Source of the DNA: JBMOLK01 sp049325575
Lineage (GTDB): Bacteria > Bacillota > Clostridia > Acetivibrionales > Acetivibrionaceae
Direction: 5' to 3'
DNA length: 10,078 bases
Assembly (NCBI GenBank): GCA_049325575.1
Contig: JBMOLK010000183.1
Span: 1 to 10,078, forward strand
In this document: in pieces, positions 1 through 6,311 of the stretch
How positions within the stretch are numbered: the stretch's first letter is position 1
Layout of the letters: each line of letters starts with the position of its first letter
Program-made: the position numbers and the translations under genes
Notes under the pieces: generated by a model
Database searches by the model: none
Told to the model about the DNA's origin: nothing
What the model saw: only the letters and a program-made list of their open reading frames with translations

Positions 1-80
1 TATTTTCATAATCCATTCATTAATTAATTTCTTAGGCCCCAGTACTTCTCGCTATTATATATTAATATTATGTTAATATC

Positions 81-108
81 ATTATAGTAACTTCTATTCT
101 CCTGTCAA
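81..108 (-). promoter_or_regulatory. Leftward sigma-A promoter leading out of the window
   Basis: On the minus strand a perfect TTGACA (103-108) is followed after 16 nt by a perfect TATAAT (81-86). Transcription would start near position 74 and run off the left edge. No convincing ribosome site and start codon are visible in the remaining 70 bases: minus-strand ATGs at 16 and 9 lack a good Shine-Dalgarno. The gene it serves therefore probably begins beyond the window or just at its edge. It is divergent from the promoter at 147-175, so the two may share regulatory sequence between 87 and 170. Confidence 0.6.
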
Positions 109-146
109 GCTGTAGGCACAGGGTTAGTGCCAAAATATAATAATTA

Positions 147-175
147 TTGACAAATTGCCTTATTTTTCTTACAAT
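147..175 (+). promoter_or_regulatory. Sigma-A promoter of the 149-residue membrane protein gene
   Basis: TTGACA at 147-152 and TACAAT at 170-175 are separated by exactly 17 nt. The expected start site is near 182, giving a leader of about 33 nt that contains the ribosome site AAGGGG (202-207) at a good distance from the ATG at 215. Confidence 0.75.
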
Positions 176-214
176 TATATATATAGTGCTTAATTCTAAG
201 TAAGGGGAAAATAT

Positions 215-664
215 ATGAATAATGACTTTTTTAATGAGTCTGAAGACAATGATTTTGAATTGGACAAATATAAATCAAGATCTTCATCTTCTTCAAAAAG
301 CAGCGTGCTGCAATTTTTCTCAGGCATAATACTATTCCTCATCGGAGCATATCTGATAACTCAAAACACAATAATTTATACAAATTTCTCTGCCCTTTCA
401 GATGTGCTTGGGTTTAACATGCCCTTTGGTTTGATTATCTTACCATTGCTCATAGGAATAGGCATTCTTTTCTTTAACAGTAAATCAGTTTTAGGATGGA
501 TTGTACTGGTTTTCGGTATACTGTCTATCCTCTTAGGTATTTTAATGGCTCTTAAGATCCAATTCAAACCAATTACACTATACTTCGGTATCCTTATGTA
601 CGGTATGACGGCTGCTGGATTAGGTCTTTTCCTTAAGTCCATTTTTGGTGGTGGAAAACGCTAA
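215..664 (+). CDS. Small four-helix membrane protein of unknown function
   Basis: The 149-residue product has an acidic N-terminus (residues 1-20, rich in Asp, Glu and Asn), a Ser-rich stretch (22-30), and four predicted membrane helices at about 31-49, 70-87, 91-113 and 119-141. It ends in a short basic tail (GGGKR). There is no signal peptide, and both ends should lie in the cytoplasm. I recognise no catalytic motif and cannot assign a family. The ATG at 215 is supported by AAGGGG eight bases upstream and by its own sigma-A promoter. It is monocistronic: a strong terminator follows, and the neighbouring kinase operon runs towards it on the other strand, so the two are not co-transcribed. 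The Ser-rich cytoplasmic segment could be a phosphorylation target of the adjacent kinase, but that is only a thought prompted by adjacency. Confidence 0.85.
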   Translation: MNNDFFNESEDNDFELDKYKSRSSSSSKSSVLQFFSGIILFLIGAYLITQNTIIYTNFSALSDVLGFNMPFGLIILPLLIGIGILFFNSKSVLGWIVLVFGILSILLGILMALKIQFKPITLYFGILMYGMTAAGLGLFLKSIFGGGKR

Positions 665-681
665 AAATACAGAAATTCATA

Positions 682-740
682 ACAAAATGCCTGGTACATA
701 GTGATTTAACTAGTGTACCAGGCATAATTTTATGTTTTAA
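682..740. terminator. Bidirectional terminator between the membrane protein gene and the kinase operon
   Basis: TGCCTGGTACA (688-698) pairs perfectly with TGTACCAGGCA (714-724), and an inner TAGT/ACTA extends the stem. On the plus strand the stem is followed by TAATTTTATGTTTT, and on the minus strand by TTTTGTTATG, so it can stop transcription from either side. The kinase stop codon lies only a few bases from the right arm. Confidence 0.85.
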
Positions 741-2034
741 TATCGTCTTCCGATGGGTTTAGATTCAATAACACCGTATCCTGTACCTCATCCTTTGTTT
801 CAAGGTCATTTAAAACTACTGTATCTTCCACACTGTTTTCCACACTATTTTTTAAAACACTTTCCTTTAAAACACCCTCTTTTGAAGCACTTTCTTTGGG
901 GCCTCTTTCTTTCAAGGCCTTTAACTCGTCTTCGATAGAGAGGTTTTGTGTAGGTTGTTTTTGTGGTCCTGCTTCTTCCTCATCCTCTGCTGCAAGACTT
1001 GGTACACGATTACCAACCTCTTCTTCCAATGTGCTGCTGTTTAGCAGTCTGCTTACTCTTTTCTTCATACTGCTGCCTAGCAGCCACATTATGCATATTA
1101 AAGAAGCTATTGTACCAATTAGTCCGGCAAAGAAAAGTGTATTATTGCTGTTTGTCCTTCCTGCAGCAATAAGCAGTGGACTTACTAATAACGTTAATAC
1201 CGTAAAGACGATTAATATCTTGTACCAATAAGCCTTCCTTCTTCTATTTTCAAACCTGTCAATATCATTTAAATCTGCCAGGAGATGTTTTACCGATTTA
1301 TATCTTTTGTCAGGATTTTGCTCTGTACATTTATTAATGATAAACTCAATCCCTTTTGAAAACCTTCTATTGATTTTTCTTACCGGTATAATTTCAAAGG
1401 GCGGACTGCTAAGGCTTCTGCTTGTCAGAAGATAGTAAAGCGTCACTCCAAGACTATAAATATCGGTTCTTGCGTCCGTCTGCGTAAAACCGTACTGTTC
1501 AGGAGCGGCAAAGCCTCTGGTGCCTATATACGTTGTATCGGTGGATGAATTTCTTTTATATTCCCTTGAAATACCAAAATCAATAAGCTTTATTTCACTG
1601 TTTTTAGTTAGAATTAAATTTGAAGGCTTCATATCTCTATATATTATCGGGTTAGGGGTTTGATTGTGAAGATAGGCCAATATTTCACAAATCTGTTTGC
1701 CCCAATCAATAACCGTTTTTTCTTCAATCCTCCCCTTTTCTTTAAGAATTGCTTCTAAAGAGGTACCTTCCATATAATCTATTATAATGTAGATACTGTT
1801 CTCATCTTCAATGATGTCAAATATTCTAGGAAGAGAAGGATGATTCAGCTTTTTTAAGATGTTTGGCTCGGCCAGCAGGTCTACCTTCTCGCCATTTGCC
1901 TTAAGCACCTCTTTAATAGCCCAGAGGTTATTAAGCTTAATATTCCTGGCAAGATATACCGTTCCCATACCTCCCGAACCAAGCACCTTTATTATCTCAT
2001 ACTTTTCATCAAACAGCTGTCCAACCTGCAACAT
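730..2034 (-). CDS. Hanks-type Ser/Thr protein kinase with a membrane hairpin and acidic tail
   Basis: This is a 434-residue eukaryotic-type kinase. The catalytic domain spans about 12-260 and has every key element: glycine loop LGSGGMGTV (18-26), ATP-binding Lys41, helix-C Glu56, catalytic loop YRDMKPSN (132-139, with Tyr in place of the usual His, and Asp134, Lys136 and Asn139 intact), DFG (152-154), GT then APE (177-179) and Asp191. It should be active. Two membrane helices follow (about 271-291 and 298-318), separated by a very short loop, so there is no extracellular sensor such as the PASTA repeats of PrkC/Stk1. The Ser/Thr- and Glu-rich cytoplasmic tail (320-434) holds SIEDELKALK (366-375), matching the PspA tail, and two DTVxLN units (404-409, 419-424) that could be phosphorylated. 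It is the last gene of the pspA operon, 27 bp after the SPFH gene. The ATG has GGGAG six to eight bases upstream. Activity on PspA or its partners is inferred. Confidence 0.95.
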   Translation of the reverse strand: MLQVGQLFDEKYEIIKVLGSGGMGTVYLARNIKLNNLWAIKEVLKANGEKVDLLAEPNILKKLNHPSLPRIFDIIEDENSIYIIIDYMEGTSLEAILKEKGRIEEKTVIDWGKQICEILAYLHNQTPNPIIYRDMKPSNLILTKNSEIKLIDFGISREYKRNSSTDTTYIGTRGFAAPEQYGFTQTDARTDIYSLGVTLYYLLTSRSLSSPPFEIIPVRKINRRFSKGIEFIINKCTEQNPDKRYKSVKHLLADLNDIDRFENRRRKAYWYKILIVFTVLTLLVSPLLIAAGRTNSNNTLFFAGLIGTIASLICIMWLLGSSMKKRVSRLLNSSTLEEEVGNRVPSLAAEDEEEAGPQKQPTQNLSIEDELKALKERGPKESASKEGVLKESVLKNSVENSVEDTVVLNDLETKDEVQDTVLLNLNPSEDDIKT

Positions 2035-2061
2035 TTATTACTCTCCCAAGTTTTTGAAAGT

Positions 2062-3120
2062 TTATTCCACCTTGTTTCCGCATCCGCCGCAAAACTTCAT
2101 TCCCTGTTCCAGCTTATTGCCACAGTTGGAGCAAAACAGCTTTGGACCTTGGCTGGAAGCTTCCGGTGCAGCCACCTTTGTGCCACAGCTGCTGCAGAAT
2201 TTACTGTTTTCAACAATGGGGTTCTTGCAGTTGGTACATATCAGTGCAGGTGATGTTCTAGCTGCACTTTCATTTGATGATACCCCTTTGGTCATTTGCT
2301 TCATCATTTCCATACCCATTACCATGCCGGCCCCAGCCTGAGCCATACCAGCCATGCCACCCCCGGGGTTGTTCTGCATTGCATCAACCATACCTATGCT
2401 CTGGTATCTTGACAAATCTCCAACCATCTCATAAGATGCGTTTTTCTCTATCATTTTTTGTATCTGTTCGGGATATGTGAAGCTTGATATTGCAAAATCA
2501 GTCACTGTAAGACCAATTTTCAGAAGCTCCATATCAAGATCTATCTTTATACCTTTTGATATATCAAAAGCATTAGCCTGAAGGTTAAACATGTCTTTAC
2601 CTTCGCGGCTTATCCATTTCATCAGAAGCTGGTCTAAAAGGGACATCACGCGTTCCTTCACATCATCAACAGTGAATTCCTGCTTTACCCCTGCTATTTT
2701 ATCTATCAGCGTCAAATAGTCATCTATCTTTACCGTAAATGTTCCAAAGCTTCTTATGGGAATACCGCCCGGCATTCTTGGACTGGCAATATTGACAGGA
2801 TTTTTGGTACCCCATCTCACTACAAACTCTTTAGTGTTTATAAACAGTACTTCTGCTCTCAATCCACTGTTAAAACCAAATTTAAACCCTTTTAACGTAC
2901 TTAAAAAGGGTATGATCTGTGTATCTATTTCATAGTTGCCTTCATCCTTGAAAACACCCTCAATTTTACCGTTATATAAGAATATTGCATCCTGACCCGG
3001 CTTTATTATCAGCCTGCTGCCGCCTTTAATTTCATTATTGCGCCACTTCCAGAACAAAACGTCATCCCTTGATTCGTTCCATTCTATTACATTCATGAAT
3101 TGGTTGCCAAAAAGTCCCAC
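2062..3120 (-). CDS. ydjI: SPFH-domain protein with two C-terminal zinc ribbons (YdjI-like)
   Basis: The product is 352 residues from a GTG start at 3120. The N-terminal part (about 1-230) strongly resembles Bacillus YdjI, an SPFH (flotillin-like) protein often mislabelled as a virion core protein: GLFGNQFMNVIEW at the start, then LIIKPGQDAIFLYNG (37-51), FLSTLKGFKFGFNSG and DMFNLQANAFDI (177-187). A Gly/Met/Ala-rich linker (about 250-280) precedes two zinc ribbons, Cys295/298/309/312 and Cys330/333/344/347. No membrane helix is visible, so it probably reaches the membrane through partners. In Bacillus, YdjI is held at the membrane by YdjG and YdjH and recruits PspA. An ATG seven codons upstream (3141) lacks a ribosome site. 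The GTG follows AAAGGCGGGG at good spacing and gives the usual family N-terminus, so I prefer it. The gene lies close behind the zinc-ribbon gene upstream. Confidence 0.9.
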   Translation of the reverse strand: MGLFGNQFMNVIEWNESRDDVLFWKWRNNEIKGGSRLIIKPGQDAIFLYNGKIEGVFKDEGNYEIDTQIIPFLSTLKGFKFGFNSGLRAEVLFINTKEFVVRWGTKNPVNIASPRMPGGIPIRSFGTFTVKIDDYLTLIDKIAGVKQEFTVDDVKERVMSLLDQLLMKWISREGKDMFNLQANAFDISKGIKIDLDMELLKIGLTVTDFAISSFTYPEQIQKMIEKNASYEMVGDLSRYQSIGMVDAMQNNPGGGMAGMAQAGAGMVMGMEMMKQMTKGVSSNESAARTSPALICTNCKNPIVENSKFCSSCGTKVAAPEASSQGPKLFCSNCGNKLEQGMKFCGGCGNKVE

Positions 3121-3156
3121 AACAACCCCGCCTTTCCTCATTTAATATTTCAGATT

Positions 3157-4254
3157 TTAACCAAGCTTGCCGCTAAAGTATAGATAAGCTACTACTGCAG
3201 CAATACCTAGCATAACAAGTATTGCTACCTTTACCGGACTGATAGGTGACTGGCCTGATACCTTGCCTGTCTGGCCGTTTATCATGTACCTGTATTTTTT
3301 GCCGTTGAAATCATACAGAGCTGTCCATAGAGGCAAAAGTACATGTTTGTATTTTACATCATAATATTCAGTATCTATTCTGATGTTGCGTACCTCATCA
3401 TACTTCTTTCTTACACGGGTGCGCACTTCATCCTCAAGCCTGTCATGCATTTTACCCTTGGCAAGCTCGAAGCAGTCTACCACACCCTTGCTGTAGCGTT
3501 CAGCCATGTATCCCGATATGTATTCCGGTTTATATGCTTCAAGCTCCTTGGTGTTATAGGGCTCTATTTTTCTCATTAAAGAGTCTTCGTAGTTCTTTGA
3601 AGCGTTTACCTGTACATCGTCAAAAAACATCTCAAAACGTCCGCTTACATTATACCATCTGGTTTTTTGCACCCTTACGCTTTTACCGTCACGCTGTTCG
3701 GTAACATAATAATGCTCACCGCCCTGGGCACTGTATCTGTTGTATGTCTGCGAATCATATGTCCAGTAAGGCACATACAATGACATGAGCTTATCGCTCT
3801 GGTAAAGCTGTTTTAGCTTACCGGGCGCAAGCCACCTGCTTTTAATCCACTTATCAAACAATTCTTTAGCTTTATGCTTGTCCACTTTAAAGGGAACAAT
3901 CCCCTCCGGCTTTATCCCTGCTGATTGTTTGCTCTCCAGCACTTTATGGGAGCCGCAATAGTTGCAGTACAAAGCAGTTTGCTCTTTTCCCACAACAGTA
4001 TCAGCCCCGCAGCCTTCACATTTCACTACCGTTACTTCATTATTCCAAGCCGAGTTTTCTTCCTCAAAAGCAACGTCTTCAAAATCATACTCTTTTATCT
4101 CGGACCTGTCACTTTCTACTTCCATCTCTATTCCACAATAAGGACATTTCAGCTTTTGTGATTTTATGTCATACTCCATATTAGCGCCACAACCAGAACA
4201 CAAATATACTTGTTCAATGTTCTCCTGATTTGACATTGTTTCGGCATCAATCAT
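3157..4254 (-). CDS. Double zinc-ribbon protein with a C-terminal membrane anchor (YdjG-like)
   Basis: The product is 365 residues from the ATG at 4254. Two N-terminal zinc ribbons use Cys19/22 with Cys37/40 and Cys79/82 with Cys97/100, joined by an acidic stretch (48-68). A conserved-looking central region follows with VPYWTYD (161-167) and YISGYMAERY (245-254). A single membrane helix lies at about 342-361, leaving only four residues after it, so this is a tail-anchored protein with its bulk in the cytoplasm. The architecture and gene position match YdjG of the Bacillus pspA-ydjGHI operon, where it helps anchor YdjI and PspA at the membrane; that role is transferred by analogy. An ATG three codons upstream (4263) overlaps the ribosome site GGGAGGA and is less likely. 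The gene sits 93-100 bp behind pspA and just before the SPFH gene. Confidence 0.88.
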   Translation of the reverse strand: MIDAETMSNQENIEQVYLCSGCGANMEYDIKSQKLKCPYCGIEMEVESDRSEIKEYDFEDVAFEEENSAWNNEVTVVKCEGCGADTVVGKEQTALYCNYCGSHKVLESKQSAGIKPEGIVPFKVDKHKAKELFDKWIKSRWLAPGKLKQLYQSDKLMSLYVPYWTYDSQTYNRYSAQGGEHYYVTEQRDGKSVRVQKTRWYNVSGRFEMFFDDVQVNASKNYEDSLMRKIEPYNTKELEAYKPEYISGYMAERYSKGVVDCFELAKGKMHDRLEDEVRTRVRKKYDEVRNIRIDTEYYDVKYKHVLLPLWTALYDFNGKKYRYMINGQTGKVSGQSPISPVKVAILVMLGIAAVVAYLYFSGKLG

Positions 4255-4292
4255 TAAGAGCATCCTCCCTGTTTTATATTACAATGCTTAAT

Positions 4293-4340
4293 ATTATAAT
4301 GGCTGTATACTTATTAATCATAATAAAGTAACAGCCATAA
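4293..4340 (-). other. Stem-loop between pspA and the rest of its operon
   Basis: In minus-strand RNA, ATGGCTGT followed by TACTT pairs with AAGTA, a one-base bulge, and ACAGCCAT (plus-strand arms 4299-4306 and 4331-4338, extended inward). The loop is about 13 nt. No run of T follows on the minus strand, so it is not a classical terminator. It could be a leaky stop or a 3'-end stabiliser that keeps pspA mRNA more abundant than the downstream messages. A TATAAT directly downstream on the minus strand has no matching -35. Confidence 0.5.
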
Positions 4341-4356
4341 TCCGATTTATTATATT

Positions 4357-5088
4357 TTACTCTTCGTCTTTGTTGTTCTGAGATTTTAATTTTGCCAGTT
4401 CATCCTCAACACTGTCATTCTGTCCGGATTTTAAGGCGCTAAGTTCATCCTCAACACTACTTTCACTGGATTCGTATTTACTCATAAGATCATCAATACT
4501 GCCTTCTTCACTTACTTGGTTCAATTCAGCCATAGCGTTAGCCTGGTCCAGCATACGCTCTGCCTTTTCCTCCATCCTTGCAAATGCACTTAGGTTGGAG
4601 CCTGTCCCTCTTGCACTGCTGCCAATCTTGTTAATCTTCTCCTGGGCCTTGGCTGTTGCAATCTTGGCCTTTATTGAGTCTCTGCGCTCATTCAACTCGT
4701 TTATCTGGGATACAATCTTTTCATGCATGCTTTTCATTTTTTGTGCATTTGCTGCTGCTATATCATAGCTTTTTTTCAAGTCAGCCTGTTTAGCGGTTAA
4801 TTGTGCTTTCTTTGCAAGGAATTTTCTGGCGTCATCATCGTTTCCTGCATTTACTGCGCGTTGTGCATAATCCTGCATCTTTTTAATTTCTGTGTTGCAC
4901 TCGTCAAACTCTCTCTTTGCCCTTGCCTCATCTGCCATTACTCCTGCTGTTTCAGCTTTTACTTTGTTCAAGTCGTCTTCAAGGTTTCTTAAAAGCTGAT
5001 CAACCATTTTGGACGGGTCTTCGAACTTGTCCAATACCGAGTTGATATTAGAGGACATGATATCGGAAAACCTCTTTAAAATAGACAT
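4357..5088 (-). CDS. pspA: PspA/IM30 family membrane-stress protein
   Basis: The 243-residue protein begins MSILKRFSDIMSSNINSVLD, the amphipathic first helix and start typical of PspA/IM30 (ESCRT-III superfamily), followed by EDPSKMVDQLL. Most of residues 25-190 is long charged helix and coiled coil. Proteins of this family assemble into rods or rings on the inner face of the membrane, sense packing stress and help to repair it. The C-terminal tail has three related units about 15 residues apart: SIDDLMSK (197-204), SVEDELSALK (211-220) and SVEDELAKLK (226-235). The last type recurs in the kinase at the end of the operon. An ATG 13 codons upstream (5127) would add residues foreign to the family. 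The ATG at 5088 follows AAAGGGGGA and gives the canonical N-terminus. It is the first gene of a four-gene minus-strand operon with a sigma-A promoter at 5236-5264. Confidence 0.95.
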   Translation of the reverse strand: MSILKRFSDIMSSNINSVLDKFEDPSKMVDQLLRNLEDDLNKVKAETAGVMADEARAKREFDECNTEIKKMQDYAQRAVNAGNDDDARKFLAKKAQLTAKQADLKKSYDIAAANAQKMKSMHEKIVSQINELNERRDSIKAKIATAKAQEKINKIGSSARGTGSNLSAFARMEEKAERMLDQANAMAELNQVSEEGSIDDLMSKYESSESSVEDELSALKSGQNDSVEDELAKLKSQNNKDEE

Positions 5089-5235
5089 AATTATATGATC
5101 CCCCTTTGATCCAATAAAATTTAACAAAATATCTAAAAAGTAAATTACTTAATAGATCGCGAAAAATAAGAAATGTGTATCATTAACCCTCTGGGAAATA
5201 TATCTGTATAATACCAAATTTATGGCCATATTATG

Positions 5236-5264
5236 ATTATATACCATTTTTCGTCCTTTTTCAA
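5236..5264 (-). promoter_or_regulatory. Sigma-A promoter of the pspA operon
   Basis: The minus strand reads TTGAAA (5259-5264), 17 nt, then TATAAT (5236-5241), predicting a start near 5229. The ECF-type signature TGAAAC with CGTA, used by sigma-W for Bacillus pspA, is not seen at the right spacing. Expression therefore looks housekeeping-type, unless a repressor acts at the TATGGCCATA palindrome on the start site. Confidence 0.7.
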
Positions 5265-5370
5265 CTAAATTCTACCGTATATCCCACCTATCTTTGCCAG
5301 CTCATTTTTTCTACTCTTTCTGTATATCTGGCAGTATTCCTTTCGTTAATTTTCATTACTGTGATATGTA

Positions 5371-5399
5371 TTGACAAATAAAGAAACATATTATATAGT
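5371..5399 (+). promoter_or_regulatory. Sigma-A promoter of the TrmB-family gene
   Basis: TTGACA (5371-5376) and TATAGT (5394-5399) are spaced by 17 nt. Transcription should start near 5406, leaving a leader of about 130 nt before the ATG at 5536. The -10 box overlaps the left arm of an inverted repeat (5396-5419). Confidence 0.75.
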
Positions 5400-5419
5400 G
5401 TTCTTATGAAGAAACACTA
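5396..5419. promoter_or_regulatory. Inverted repeat over the -10 box and start site; probable operator
   Basis: TAGTGTT-CTT (5396-5405) and AAG-AAACACTA (5409-5419) form an imperfect palindrome with seven identical outer bases per arm, a CTT/AAG core and one extra base on one side. Because it begins in the -10 box and spans the start site, it cannot be transcribed whole, which argues for a protein-binding DNA site rather than an RNA hairpin. The obvious candidate is the TrmB-family protein encoded next. Confidence 0.5.
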
Positions 5420-5535
5420 AGATTTGCTAATGTTATTTTAAATATAATATGGTAGCACATAGGGACAAATACTTATATGAAACTGCAGTTTTTTCTAAAA
5501 ACCGTGCATTGTATTTAGATTAGGGGTTTAAAAGT

Positions 5536-6225
5536 ATGGATAATATAGAAATGCTTATGCATTTTGGTCTTACAAGACAAGAAGCAACAATATATTTAAC
5601 GCTGTTTACCGAGAATGAATTGTCAGGTTATGAAGTGGCAAAATTGACAGGAATATCTCGCTCCAACACCTACACAGCTCTAGCTGCTTTATTCGAAAAA
5701 GGCGCGGCACATATAATTGAAGAATCGGCAACGCGTTATATACCTGTACCTGTTAATGAATTTTGCGATAATAAGATCAGACATTTGCTGGAGACAAAAC
5801 AAAAACTAATAGAGAACATGCCCAAAAAGAAAGAAGAAAACGAAGGCTATATTACCATAAAGGGTAAAAAACATATTCTAAATAAGATAATAAATATGAT
5901 AAATGGTGCTAAGGATAGGATATACATCTCACTTTCTGCCAAGAACCTCGAAGCAATATTGCCACAGCTATATGAAGCAATCTCTAAAGGTCTTAAGATT
6001 GTAATAATTACAAATCCTCCCTTTGAGCTTTCTGGTGCAACAATATACCACACAAAGGAAACACAACACCAGATAAGACTTATCGTTGACTCAGCAGATG
6101 TACTAACAGGCGATATTATGGATGGTGATAGTTCTACCTGCCTTTATTCCAAAAAGCAGAATCTGATTGATTTGTTGAAGGAGTCGCTTACTAATGAAAT
6201 AAAGCTATTGGAATTTATGAAATAA
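5536..6225 (+). CDS. TrmB-family transcriptional regulator
   Basis: The 229-residue protein has an N-terminal winged helix-turn-helix (about 1-75): GLTRQEATIYLTLF, then ELSGYEVAKLTGISRSNTYT with the recognition helix near 38-52. A helical linker (80-100) leads to an alpha/beta C-terminal domain (about 103-229) like the phospholipase-D-fold sensor region of TrmB proteins: IYISLSA (129-135), LKIVIITN (153-160) and a late SSTCLYSK (199-206). This domain is expected to bind a small ligand and mediate dimerisation. The HKD catalytic motif is absent, as usual for regulators. The ATG follows TAGGGGT at normal spacing. It has its own promoter with an inverted repeat and lies 86 bp ahead of lysA on the same strand, so it probably regulates itself and lysA. 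Lysine or an intermediate as ligand is inference only. Confidence 0.88.
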   Translation: MDNIEMLMHFGLTRQEATIYLTLFTENELSGYEVAKLTGISRSNTYTALAALFEKGAAHIIEESATRYIPVPVNEFCDNKIRHLLETKQKLIENMPKKKEENEGYITIKGKKHILNKIINMINGAKDRIYISLSAKNLEAILPQLYEAISKGLKIVIITNPPFELSGATIYHTKETQHQIRLIVDSADVLTGDIMDGDSSTCLYSKKQNLIDLLKESLTNEIKLLEFMK

Positions 6226-6230
6226 CCCAA

Positions 6231-6260
6231 CTGACATCAAAACCTTTTTATTTATAAAAT
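6231..6260 (+). promoter_or_regulatory. Possible secondary promoter ahead of lysA
   Basis: CTGACA (6231-6236) and TAAAAT (6255-6260), each five of six matches to consensus, are 18 nt apart in the gap between the regulator and lysA. It could give lysA transcription separate from read-through of the upstream gene. In such AT-rich DNA a chance match is possible. Confidence 0.35.
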
Positions 6261-6311
6261 ATTGTATTAATAATTATGCTTAGAGCACAAGCGAAAGGAA
6301 TGGGAATTAAA

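Larger units (their letters stand above)
5089..5535. other. Divergent intergenic region between pspA and the TrmB-family gene
   Basis: This 447-bp gap holds two promoters firing apart (minus 5236-5264, plus 5371-5399) and their leaders of about 140 and 130 nt. No tRNA, riboswitch or small ORF is evident. A 10-bp palindrome TATGGCCATA (5221-5230) sits at the predicted pspA start site. ATACCA occurs twice 30 bp apart (5211-5216, 5241-5246), and TGCCAG/CTGGCA (5295-5300, 5328-5333) flank a T-rich stretch between the promoters. These are only weak operator candidates. Confidence 0.5.

Noticed and set aside
1..16. Minus-strand ATGs that could begin a leftward gene
   Set aside because: No ribosome site at a proper distance and only a few codons visible; the leftward promoter is reported instead.
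115..131. GGCAC/GTGCC hairpin with a seven-base loop upstream of the first gene
   Set aside because: Only five pairs, no T-run, and located between two promoters; too weak to call a terminator or operator.
753..1231. Plus-strand ORFs of 61-111 codons opposite the kinase tail
   Set aside because: They are shadows of the kinase gene: low-complexity translation, no ribosome site, and the kinase frame is well supported.
2062..3120. Virion core protein as the identity of the SPFH gene
   Set aside because: That label is a known database artefact for this family; the sequence is YdjI-like with bacterial zinc ribbons and no phage genes nearby.
5443..5448. TATAAT in the leader of the TrmB-family gene
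   Set aside because: No -35 element at 16-18 nt; the nearest TTGCTA is too close. The upstream TTGACA-17-TATAGT pair is far better.
5128..5535. Possible riboswitch (lysine type) or sigma-W-type promoter in the divergent region
   Set aside because: No convincing multi-stem conserved core was seen, and TGAAA is not followed by CGTA at 16-17 nt.
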